This document shows, one piece after another, positions 1 through 6,631 of a stretch of 6,687 bases of DNA (its first letter is position 1; each line of letters begins with the position of its first letter). A program made the translations under genes and the position numbers. Source of the stretch: Phycisphaerae bacterium (GTDB lineage: Bacteria; Planctomycetota; Phycisphaerae; SM23-33); the NCBI GenBank assembly GCA_030628445.1, contig DAOVQV010000083.1, positions 1-6,687 on the forward strand. The letters run 5' to 3'. The notes beneath the pieces are model-generated. The model saw nothing but the letters and a program-made list of their open reading frames with translations, was not told the origin of the DNA and searched no databases.

Positions 1-638
1 GGGTCGCCGGCGTCGTCGGTTGCAACAACGCCAAACATCGCCACGATTACGGTCACGTGGCGATGACGAAGGAATTGATCGCCAACGATGTGCTGGTGGC
101 TGTTACGGGCTGCACAGCCGTCGCCGACGCAAAGGCGGGACTGCTTTGTCCCGAGGCTGCCCTCGAATACGCAGGCGAAGGGCTTCAGGAGATTTGCCGC
201 GCCGTCGGAATCCCGCCGGTGCTGCATCTGGGTTCCTGCGTGGACAACTCCCGAATCCTCGTCGTCCTGTCAAACGTAGTCGCCGAGGGCGGCCTGGGCG
301 AAAGCATAGCCGATCTGCCCGTCGCCGGGGCTGCCCCCGAATGGATGAGTGAAAAGGCGGTGTCGATTGGGTTCTACGTAGTGGCCTCCGGGGTCTATAC
401 GGTCCTTGGCGAACCCCTCCCGATCCAAGGCGCGCCGGAGTTGACCAAGTTCCTGTGCGGGGGGATCGAGGAGCTCTTCGGCGGAAAATTCGCCTTCGAG
501 TCCGATCCGATCAAGGCGGCCCGGCTTATGATCGACCACATAGACGCCAAGCGGGCCGCTCTGCACCTGCCCGGACCGATGTACGAAGTCCCGTACGCCC
601 CGAAGCAGGTCGAAGAAGTTGCGGCGGCAGCTACATAG
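1..638 (+). CDS. cooS: Anaerobic Ni-Fe carbon monoxide dehydrogenase catalytic subunit (CooS/AcsA), C-terminal part
   Basis: This is the 3' end of a gene that begins outside the window; the frame opens at position 3 and gives 211 residues of a protein usually near 620-670. The enzyme interconverts CO and CO2 at a Ni-Fe-S C-cluster in the cytoplasm. Three C-cluster cysteines are visible: GCNN (codon 21-23), TGC (111-113) and HLGSC in HLGSCVDNSR (237-239), corresponding by my alignment to C446, C476 and C526 of Carboxydothermus CODH-II. The 30-residue spacing between the first two matches exactly. The following PEWMSEKAVSIG carries the lysine (354-356) aligned with the catalytic acid-base Lys563. 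The remaining ligands and the B/D-cluster cysteines lie upstream, out of view. The loop between the second and third cysteine is 42 residues against about 50 in CODH-II. Placement just upstream of a CooF-like gene and acsB fits a CODH/ACS role rather than a stand-alone CODH. No in-frame stop or frameshift is seen. Confidence 0.95.
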   Translation, partial: VAGVVGCNNAKHRHDYGHVAMTKELIANDVLVAVTGCTAVADAKAGLLCPEAALEYAGEGLQEICRAVGIPPVLHLGSCVDNSRILVVLSNVVAEGGLGESIADLPVAGAAPEWMSEKAVSIGFYVVASGVYTVLGEPLPIQGAPELTKFLCGGIEELFGGKFAFESDPIKAARLMIDHIDAKRAALHLPGPMYEVPYAPKQVEEVAAAAT

Positions 639-645
639 AGGTCCC

Positions 646-651
646 AAGGAG
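646..651 (+). promoter_or_regulatory. Shine-Dalgarno site of the CooF-like gene
   Basis: AAGGAG lies in the 21-nt gap after cooS, 8 nt before the ATG at 660. It supports that start and independent ribosome loading on the second gene. Confidence 0.75.
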
Positions 652-659
652 TACCCGGC

Positions 660-1208
660 ATGGCCAAGATGATTATTGTCGACGAGCAGCGATGCCTGGG
701 CTGCAAGAGTTGCGTGCTCGAATGCGCCATGGCGCACACCGAGGCGAAGACCTTGATCGAGGCGCTCAGTAGCGAGACGCCGCCCCAACCGCGTCTTCAC
801 GTCGAACCGCTGGAGGAGTTCGGTATCCCCCTGCAGTGCCGCCATTGCGAGGATGCGCCCTGCATGATGGTCTGTCCGACCGAGGCGATCCATCGCTTCT
901 CGGATCTGGGGCCCGTGCTTCTGGACCAGGAGCGGTGCATCGGGTGCAAGTTCTGCCTGATGGTTTGCCCGTTCGGCGTAATCGACGTGTCGCGCGACGG
1001 TAAGGCGATGATCAAGTGCGACCAGTGCATCGAGCGGACGGAGGCCGGCGAAGACCCGGCCTGCGTTGTCGCCTGCCCGACCGGGGCGCTGAAGTTCGTC
1101 GACGTGACGGAGCATCTGCGCGGACGTCGTCGCCAAGCCGCTGCGCGGATCGCCGCCGGCGAGCGGCGCGCTGATCAAATCGTCGAGGAGGCCGACGATG
1201 GGAGTTGA
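660..1208 (+). CDS. cooF: CooF-like polyferredoxin, four [4Fe-4S] clusters
   Basis: A 182-residue soluble iron-sulfur protein of the CooF/HycB family, the usual electron carrier partner of CooS. It contains exactly sixteen cysteines, all in four cluster motifs: C12-C15-C18-C22 (CxxCxxCxxxC), C60-C63-C68-C72 (CxxCx4CxxxCP), C93-C96-C99-C103 (CxxCxxCxxxCP) and C120-C123-C135-C139 (CxxCx11CxxxCP). This is the hallmark four-cluster arrangement of the family. No signal peptide or membrane segment is present. After the last cluster there is a charged tail of about 35 residues, rich in Arg and Ala and ending in an acidic stretch, that carries no cluster. The gene starts 21 nt after cooS behind a good Shine-Dalgarno and its end overlaps the next gene by 11 nt. 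I infer that it passes electrons between CooS and the E/F/G-like proteins encoded next. CooF-type proteins also serve hydrogenases and formate dehydrogenases, so the family call is surer than the partner. Confidence 0.9.
   Translation: MAKMIIVDEQRCLGCKSCVLECAMAHTEAKTLIEALSSETPPQPRLHVEPLEEFGIPLQCRHCEDAPCMMVCPTEAIHRFSDLGPVLLDQERCIGCKFCLMVCPFGVIDVSRDGKAMIKCDQCIERTEAGEDPACVVACPTGALKFVDVTEHLRGRRRQAAARIAAGERRADQIVEEADDGS
1185..1190 (+). promoter_or_regulatory. Shine-Dalgarno site of the NuoE-like gene, inside the CooF-like gene
   Basis: GAGGAG lies 7 nt before the ATG at 1198 and is embedded in the end of the preceding coding sequence. It fixes the start and points to coupled translation. Confidence 0.7.
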
Positions 1209-1680
1209 CCTCGAACCGGTCGGCCGGCTCTGCGAATCACACGTCTCGAATCGCACCTCCCTGGTGATGCTTCTTCAGGAAACGCAGGATAAGTACGGCT
1301 ACTTGCCGCGCGAAGTGCTCAAGCAGATCACCCGCGAAATCGACGTCCCGCTGGCGAGGTTATACGGGCTGGCGACGTTCTATCGCTCGTTTACGTTAAC
1401 GCCGCGCGGGAAGCACGAGCTTTGCGTCTGCACGGGCACGGCCTGCCACGTGCGCGGCGCGCCGACGGTCCTCCAGCATCTCCAGAGGCGGTTGGGGGTG
1501 TCCCCCGGCGAGACGACCGAAGATGGGCTGTTTACGCTGGTTACGGTTAATTGCCTCGGCGCCTGTGCGCTGGGGCCGCTGTTGGTGGTTGACGGTAAGT
1601 ATCACGGGAAGATCACAGTGGGCGAGGCGGACGAACTGCTTTCGTCCCTCGCCGAAGCTGCACAACAGAATCCCCAATGA
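1198..1680 (+). CDS. nuoE: NuoE/HydC-like thioredoxin-fold [2Fe-2S] subunit
   Basis: A 160-residue protein of the NuoE/HydC family (24-kDa subunit of complex I and of NAD-linked hydrogenases and formate dehydrogenases), close to the usual length. The N-terminal helical part carries the family stretch YGYLPREVL (33-41), then LARLYGLATFY (52-62). The C-terminal thioredoxin-like fold has the [2Fe-2S] ligand set C78 and C83 in CTGTACHVRG, then C119 and C123 in NCLGACALGP. C76 is an additional cysteine just ahead of the first ligand. In known complexes this subunit docks on the flavoprotein subunit and its cluster sits beside the FMN; in bifurcating HydABC it is HydC. The gene overlaps the CooF-like gene by 11 nt and the next gene by an ATGA overlap, so the three are very probably co-translated. 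The family is certain; the identity of the complex is inferred from neighbours. Confidence 0.93.
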   Translation: MGVDLEPVGRLCESHVSNRTSLVMLLQETQDKYGYLPREVLKQITREIDVPLARLYGLATFYRSFTLTPRGKHELCVCTGTACHVRGAPTVLQHLQRRLGVSPGETTEDGLFTLVTVNCLGACALGPLLVVDGKYHGKITVGEADELLSSLAEAAQQNPQ

Positions 1681-3548
1681 TAGCGCCTGCTGCAAAAAAC
1701 ATCGCCTCTGCGGGTCAACTGGATCAGTTGCGACAGAGGCTGCGCGTCGATGCGGAGCGCTACAAGGTCAACATCGCCGTCTGCGGCGGGACGGGCTGTC
1801 AGGCATATGACTGCCAAGCCGTGATAGACGCATTTGACCAGGAGTTGGCCCGCAGAGATCTGAAGGATACCGTCCGCCTGCGATGCACGGGGTGTCACGG
1901 TTTTTGCGAGAGGGGGCCGCTGGCTGTGATCTCGCCGAGCGGTCTGTTCTACCAGCAGATCAAGACAGAGGATGTCCCGGAAATTGTGGACAAGACGATC
2001 ATCGGCGGCGAGGTCATAGAGCGCCTGTTGTACCGCGAGCCAATCACCAAGGACCGCATCCGGGAGGAAAGCGAAGTTCCTTTCTATAAGCATCAGCAGC
2101 GGATCGTATTCGGCGCCAACGGAATCATCGAGCCGACCAACATCGACGATTACATCGCCGTCGGAGGTTACCAGGCGCTGGCGAAGGTTGTCGGGGCTCT
2201 ATCTGCCCAAGAGGTGATCGACATCGTCCTTCGCAGCGGACTTCGCGGCCGGGGCGGGGGCGGGTTCGCGGCGGGGCGAAAGTGGGAAATCACTCGCGAC
2301 CAGGGCGGCGACACGAAGTACGTAATCTGCAACGCCGACGAGGGCGACCCAGGCGCGTACATGGACCGCTCCATTTTGGAGGGGAATCCGCACAGCGTCC
2401 TGGAGGGGATGCTCATCGGAGCATACGCCATCGGCGCCGCTGAAGGATACATCTACGTTCGCGCCGAGTACCCGCTTGCGGTAAGGAACATCGGCGTCGC
2501 CGTCGCCCAGGCCGAAGAGGCCGCCCTGCTGGGCGAGAATATCCTCGGGACGGGATTCAATTTCAAGGTGCGTATCAGCCGCGGCGCCGGCGCGTTCGTC
2601 TGCGGCGAGGAGACGGCCCTTATCGCCAGTGTCGAGGGGCGGCTCGGTACGCCTTCAGCCAAACCTCCATTCCCGGCGCAGCGCGGCCTGTTCGGTATGC
2701 CCACCAACATCAACAATGTCGAGACGTGGGCCAACGTCCCGCAGATTATCTCTCGCGGGGCCGATTGGTTTGCCGGAACCGGTACGCCCAAATCCAAGGG
2801 CACGAAGGTCTTCTCGCTCGTCGGGAAGATCAACAACACGGGCCTTGTCGAAGTGCCCATGGGCATCACGTTGCGAGAGGTGGTCTTCGACATCGGCGGG
2901 GGGATTCCCAAGGGCCGCAAGTTCAAGGCTGTCCAGACCGGCGGACCTTCCGGCGGGCTCATCCCCGAGTCCATGCTGGATTTACCGATCGACTTCGACG
3001 AGCTGACGGGTGTCGGGGCGATGATGGGCTCGGGCGGGATGATCGTCATGGACGAGGACACCTGCATGGTGGACATCGCCAGGTACTTCATGAACTTCCT
3101 GCGGGAGGAATCCTGCGGTAAGTGCACTCCGTGCAGGGAAGGGATCAAGAACATGCTCCACATCCTCACACGGATCTGCCAGGGCGCTGGGAATGAAGAC
3201 GACATCGGCCGCCTCGAGGCGCTGGCCGACGGTATAGGCGCCGCGGCGCTATGCGCGTTGGGCGGGACGGCGCCCAATCCGGTGCTCAGCTCGCTGAAGT
3301 ACTTCCGCGACGAGTACCTTGCGCACGTAAAGGAAAAGCGCTGCCCGGCGGGTGTGTGCACGGCCCTTATTACGCTTAGCATCGACGCCGCCAAGTGCAA
3401 GGGGTGCGGGAGGTGCGTGAAGGTCTGCCCGACCGACGCCATCAGCGGCGGCGTCAAGAAGGCGCCCGCAAAGATCGACCAGGCAAAATGCATCAGCTGC
3501 CGGGCATGTTTCGAGACGTGTCCGTTTGATGCGGTGACGATTGTGTAG
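1677..3548 (+). CDS. nuoF: NuoF/HydB-like NAD(P)H-binding flavoprotein with added iron-sulfur domains
   Basis: A 623-residue protein with HydB architecture rather than the shorter NuoF of complex I. In order: a thioredoxin-like [2Fe-2S] domain (C36, C41, C73, C77; CGGTGC and CHGFCERGP); the FMN/NADH core with GRGGGGF (191-197), NADEGDPGA (219-227) and GAGAFVCGEETAL (303-315); an SLBB-like region around residues 375-440; an N3-type [4Fe-4S] site (C480, C483, C486 in SCGKCTPC, plus C526); a CPAGVC motif (556-561) common in the HydB branch; and two C-terminal ferredoxin-type [4Fe-4S] motifs (C574/577/580/584 and C605/608/611/615). It should bind FMN and exchange electrons with NAD(H) or NADP(H). 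The start is the ATG of an ATGA overlap with the previous gene and has no clear Shine-Dalgarno of its own, implying translational coupling. Homologues serve electron-bifurcating hydrogenases, NAD(P)-linked formate dehydrogenases and HydB-type transhydrogenases, so the partner cannot be settled from this gene alone. Confidence 0.94.
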   Translation: MIAPAAKNIASAGQLDQLRQRLRVDAERYKVNIAVCGGTGCQAYDCQAVIDAFDQELARRDLKDTVRLRCTGCHGFCERGPLAVISPSGLFYQQIKTEDVPEIVDKTIIGGEVIERLLYREPITKDRIREESEVPFYKHQQRIVFGANGIIEPTNIDDYIAVGGYQALAKVVGALSAQEVIDIVLRSGLRGRGGGGFAAGRKWEITRDQGGDTKYVICNADEGDPGAYMDRSILEGNPHSVLEGMLIGAYAIGAAEGYIYVRAEYPLAVRNIGVAVAQAEEAALLGENILGTGFNFKVRISRGAGAFVCGEETALIASVEGRLGTPSAKPPFPAQRGLFGMPTNINNVETWANVPQIISRGADWFAGTGTPKSKGTKVFSLVGKINNTGLVEVPMGITLREVVFDIGGGIPKGRKFKAVQTGGPSGGLIPESMLDLPIDFDELTGVGAMMGSGGMIVMDEDTCMVDIARYFMNFLREESCGKCTPCREGIKNMLHILTRICQGAGNEDDIGRLEALADGIGAAALCALGGTAPNPVLSSLKYFRDEYLAHVKEKRCPAGVCTALITLSIDAAKCKGCGRCVKVCPTDAISGGVKKAPAKIDQAKCISCRACFETCPFDAVTIV

Positions 3549-3552
3549 GGAA

Positions 3553-4392
3553 ATGGCGCAGATAACCGCAGATTCGATAAACATCACGGTTGACGGCGAG
3601 CTCGCCGAGGCCCAGGTCGGCGAGACGGTGCTGACCGTCTGTAGGCGAATGGGCAAGGATATCCCCACGCTGTGCCACCACGAAGGCGTGGAACCATACG
3701 CCGCCTGCCGCGTCTGTCTCGTCGAGGTGACCGCCGGCGCTCGCCAGGAGCTGGTGCCATCGTGTCAGTATCCCGTCAGCGACGGTCTTGTCATCCAGAC
3801 CGACTCGCAGGCGGTTCGCGACGCTCGGCGGGTCGTGTTGGAGTTGTTACTCGCCCGTTGTCCCAAAAGCGACGTGGTGGTGGATCTCGCCCGGCGCTAC
3901 GGCGTTACCGAAACGCCGTATCCGACCGATGATCCGGACGAGACGTGCATTCTTTGCGGGCTGTGCGTACGGGTCTGCGAAGATGTCCTGGGCGTAGGCG
4001 CCATCGGGTTTGCTGACCGCGGTATCGACCGGGAGGTGGGCGTACCGTTCGATGAGGCCTCGGAAGTCTGCATCGGCTGCGGGGCTTGCGTGGCTGTCTG
4101 TCCGACGGGGCACGTCTGCAGCATCGACGACGGGCTCGTCCGGCGGATGGAAACATGGAAGACGGAACTGGAACTGGAGGAGTGTGAAGTGTGCGGCCGG
4201 CCGTTTGCGACCGTTAAACAGCTTGACCACATCCGGGGTCTGTTACCTGAACACGTGCCATTGAATAGAATCTGCCCGGTGTGCCGGCGGTCCCAAGCTG
4301 TCCAGCGACTTTCGGAAGCGTGCTCGATCGTCGTTGACAATCTTGGAGCCACGGCCGGCCAGGACGGAATAGAAAATCTTAAATCGCTATAA
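3553..4392 (+). CDS. NuoG/HydA-like iron-sulfur subunit lacking a catalytic domain
   Basis: A 279-residue electron-transfer protein resembling the N-terminal part of NuoG, HydA and NAD-linked formate dehydrogenases. Residues 9-85 form a plant-type [2Fe-2S] domain (C41, C52, C55, C71; PTLCHH then CRVCLVEV). Two [4Fe-4S] motifs follow: C132/135/138/142 (CILCGLCVRVC) and C173/176/179/183 (CIGCGACVAVCP). The His-Cys [4Fe-4S] motif normally found between them in NuoG and HydA is missing; that segment reads LLLARCPKSDVVVDLARRYG. There is no H-cluster and no molybdopterin domain. The C-terminal part has paired CxxC motifs (C211/C214 and C241/C244), like a zinc ribbon. The start is uncertain: the ATG at 3553, 4 nt after the previous stop, suits the domain start, while an in-frame TTG at 3541 would overlap the upstream gene and add four residues. 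Neither has a well-spaced Shine-Dalgarno, so coupling to the upstream gene is likely. I infer that it is the third subunit of the complex with the two preceding proteins, linking the flavoprotein to ferredoxin or to a separate enzyme. Confidence 0.87.
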   Translation: MAQITADSINITVDGELAEAQVGETVLTVCRRMGKDIPTLCHHEGVEPYAACRVCLVEVTAGARQELVPSCQYPVSDGLVIQTDSQAVRDARRVVLELLLARCPKSDVVVDLARRYGVTETPYPTDDPDETCILCGLCVRVCEDVLGVGAIGFADRGIDREVGVPFDEASEVCIGCGACVAVCPTGHVCSIDDGLVRRMETWKTELELEECEVCGRPFATVKQLDHIRGLLPEHVPLNRICPVCRRSQAVQRLSEACSIVVDNLGATAGQDGIENLKSL

Positions 4393-4394
4393 AC

Positions 4395-4400
4395 AGGAGA
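4395..4400 (+). promoter_or_regulatory. Shine-Dalgarno site of acsB
   Basis: AGGAGA lies in the 14-nt gap after the NuoG-like gene, 6 nt before the acsB ATG at 4407. In contrast to the coupled genes just upstream, acsB has its own strong ribosome site. Confidence 0.8.
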
Positions 4401-4406
4401 TAACAT

Positions 4407-6587
4407 ATGTCGCGTCAGGTGATCGCAGCGGTCATTCGTGGTGCCCGCGGATTTGTCGAACAGGCCGAGCAGAAATTAACCGAGACAATCGAGGCCAAGG
4501 GCGAAGACCAGCAAATCGCCTTTCCGGAGACGGGGTTCTACCTACCGATGAGCTATGCCTTGATGGGCCTGGAGCTCAAGACGGTGGGCGGGTTGAAGGT
4601 GGTCCTCGACCACTGCCGCGACTTGCTCCCGCAAGACCCGACCGAAAACTTGTGGCTTCCTTACCTGGGCGACGGGCTGGACGCCGGTATTGCGACGCTC
4701 CTGGCGCTGGAGGCGACCTGCGCGCTGCGATACGTCAACGAAGAGCCGATTGAGGAAGGGTGCACGGGGTTTATCTCCGATACTATTCTGCGCGAGCTGG
4801 GGATCCAGTTGGTCGACGGGCGCATGCCGGGCTTTGCGGCGGTACTGGGGCCGGCCCCGAGTGAGGAAATCGCCGTCAACACGGTTCGCGAACTCCAGAA
4901 GCGGAGCATCCTGACGTTCTTGGTGTGCAACCGCGACGGGACCAGCATGAAAGACCAGCTAATCCATCAGGGCGTGGAGCTGGGATGGGATACCTACATC
5001 GTGCCCGTCGGACGAGATACCCAGTCAGCCATTTACGTGCTCAACTGGGCCATGCGCGGCGCGCTGACCTTCGGGGGGCACCCGAAGGGCGACTGGCGAA
5101 GCTGCCTGAAGTACTGCAAGGACCGCATCTTTGCTTTCGGTATTACGTTCGGTCCCATCGGCGATGACTGGTACGCCGTCGGCGCCGGGGCGATCGGCAT
5201 GGGGTTCCCGGTGATCTCCGACCATGAATCCACACCCGAGGTCCGCCCGACCGGTGTGACGACGTATGAGGCCCTTGTTCGCCAAACTAACTACGATCAG
5301 ATCGTCCCGACCTGCATCGAGGTCCGCGGCGTAAAGGTCAAGATCGAGCAGATCGACATTCCCGTCTCGTATTCGCCGGCCTTCGAGGGTGAACGCGTCC
5401 GCCGCGAGGATATGCACGTGCAGTTCGGCGGAAAGTATTCAAAAGGCGTAGAGCTGTTGGAGACCGCCGAGCTGGACGACATCAACGACGGCGAGACCAC
5501 GGTCAATGGTAAGGACATAGACCAGGTTGAAGAGGGCGGGGCGATGAATCTTGCCATTCACGTCCGAGTCGCCGGGCGGAAGATGAAAGCCGATTTCGAG
5601 GGGATCCTGGAAAGGCAAGTCCACCGATACTGCAACGAAGCGATGGGCTTCATGCACACGGGCCAGCGAGACCAGATCTGGTGCCGCATCTCCAAGGCGA
5701 CGCTGGCGGCTGGTTTTAGACTTAAGCACATCGGGGTTATCCTGCACGCCAAGCTGCACGAAGAGTACGGGGGGATTGTGGACAAGGTCACTGTCGCCAT
5801 TAGCACCGAGGCCGATGCGGCCGTCTCGCTGCTGGACCGTGCCAAGGGCCTCTACAACGCACGCGACGAGCGAGTGGCCGGGATGACGGATGAGTCGGTC
5901 GACACTTTCTATTCCTGCACGCTGTGTCAGTCGTTCGCCCCCAACCACGTCTGCATTATCACGCCCGAACGGCTGGGATTGTGCGGGGCGTATAACTGGT
6001 TGGACGGGCAGGCCGCCTACGAGATAAGCCCCACCGGATGCAACCAGCCGGTGCAAAAGGGCAAGTGCATCGACGAGGCCGCCGGCGAATGGGAAGGCGT
6101 CAACAAGTTCGTACACGAGCACAGCAACGGTTCCGTCGAGCGGTTCAGCGCCTATAGCTTGATGCAGAACCCGATGACTTCGTGCGGGTGCTTTGAGTGC
6201 ATCCTGGGTATCGTCCCGGAGGCCAATGGTGTTATGATGGTCAATCGTGAATACACCGGGGACACCCCGATCGGAATGCCGTTCTCCACGCTCGCCGGGA
6301 GTGTCGGGGGCGGGACCCAAACGCCGGGGTTCCTCGGCGTGGGCAGGTTGTATGCGGCGAGTAGAAAGTTCATCAGCGCCGAAGGAGGCCTGTCGCGCCT
6401 GGTGTGGATGCCGAAAGAACTGAAGGAATACATGCGAGAACGGTTGGAAAAACGCGCTGGTGAAGAAAACCTTGACGGTTTTGTGGACAAGATCGCAGAT
6501 GAGACGGCCGCCACCACCTCCGAGGAGCTTCTGGAGCATTTGACGAAGGTGGACCATCCGGCGCTGAAAATGGATCCGATGTTCTAA
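4407..6587 (+). CDS. acsB: Acetyl-CoA synthase (CODH/ACS alpha subunit), bacterial full-length type
   Basis: A 726-residue protein, nearly the length of the Moorella enzyme (729). It condenses CO from CooS, a methyl group from the corrinoid iron-sulfur protein, and CoA into acetyl-CoA at the Ni-Ni-[4Fe-4S] A-cluster. All A-cluster ligands are present: C504, C507, C516 and C526 in CTLCQSFAPNHVC and GLCGAYNW, with spacing identical to Moorella C506/C509/C518/C528, and the C593-G-C595 motif (SCGCFEC) matching C595-G-C597, which holds the distal nickel. F510 corresponds to Phe512 beside the A-cluster. The first ~310 residues are the N-terminal domain that docks on CODH and forms the CO tunnel, absent from archaeal CdhC; a middle domain (to about 480) and the A-cluster domain follow. 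The start has a well-placed Shine-Dalgarno. The gene lies between the redox genes and acsC, 44 nt before the latter, as expected in an acs operon. Reading frame and ligands are intact, so it should be active. Confidence 0.98.
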   Translation: MSRQVIAAVIRGARGFVEQAEQKLTETIEAKGEDQQIAFPETGFYLPMSYALMGLELKTVGGLKVVLDHCRDLLPQDPTENLWLPYLGDGLDAGIATLLALEATCALRYVNEEPIEEGCTGFISDTILRELGIQLVDGRMPGFAAVLGPAPSEEIAVNTVRELQKRSILTFLVCNRDGTSMKDQLIHQGVELGWDTYIVPVGRDTQSAIYVLNWAMRGALTFGGHPKGDWRSCLKYCKDRIFAFGITFGPIGDDWYAVGAGAIGMGFPVISDHESTPEVRPTGVTTYEALVRQTNYDQIVPTCIEVRGVKVKIEQIDIPVSYSPAFEGERVRREDMHVQFGGKYSKGVELLETAELDDINDGETTVNGKDIDQVEEGGAMNLAIHVRVAGRKMKADFEGILERQVHRYCNEAMGFMHTGQRDQIWCRISKATLAAGFRLKHIGVILHAKLHEEYGGIVDKVTVAISTEADAAVSLLDRAKGLYNARDERVAGMTDESVDTFYSCTLCQSFAPNHVCIITPERLGLCGAYNWLDGQAAYEISPTGCNQPVQKGKCIDEAAGEWEGVNKFVHEHSNGSVERFSAYSLMQNPMTSCGCFECILGIVPEANGVMMVNREYTGDTPIGMPFSTLAGSVGGGTQTPGFLGVGRLYAASRKFISAEGGLSRLVWMPKELKEYMRERLEKRAGEENLDGFVDKIADETAATTSEELLEHLTKVDHPALKMDPMF

Positions 6588-6618
6588 ACGGTACCGACCG
6601 CGGCCGGAGCAATACGAT

Positions 6619-6624
6619 AGGAGA
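6619..6624 (+). promoter_or_regulatory. Shine-Dalgarno site of acsC
   Basis: AGGAGA lies 7 nt before the ATG at 6632 in the 44-nt gap after acsB. The rest of that gap shows only a short palindrome (CGGTACCG) and a GC-rich run, with no U-tract, so I see no terminator. Confidence 0.75.
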
Positions 6625-6631
6625 TCGATTG

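Noticed and set aside
270..1256. Long open frame of 328 codons on the minus strand across the cooS and CooF-like genes
   Set aside because: It lies opposite two genes with intact family motifs, its translation shows no recognisable domain, and long antisense frames are expected in GC-rich coding DNA.
2453..3493. Open frame of 346 codons on the minus strand inside the HydB-like gene
   Set aside because: It is a shadow of a strongly conserved coding region, with low-complexity Ser/Pro-rich translation and no plausible family.
1198..4392. Remnant of respiratory complex I or of an [FeFe]-hydrogenase operon
   Set aside because: The F-like protein has HydB-type extra domains not seen in complex I NuoF, no membrane subunits are present, and the third protein has no H-cluster motifs, so neither a complex I nor a hydrogenase call is supported.
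5439..6557. Open frame of 372 codons on the minus strand inside acsB
   Set aside because: It is antisense to the A-cluster region of acsB, has no recognisable motif, and is best explained as a composition shadow.
6588..6631. Possible terminator between acsB and acsC (palindrome CGGTACCG and GC-rich run)
   Set aside because: The palindrome is only 8 nt with no loop, there is no following T-run, and acsC starts immediately downstream with a good ribosome site.
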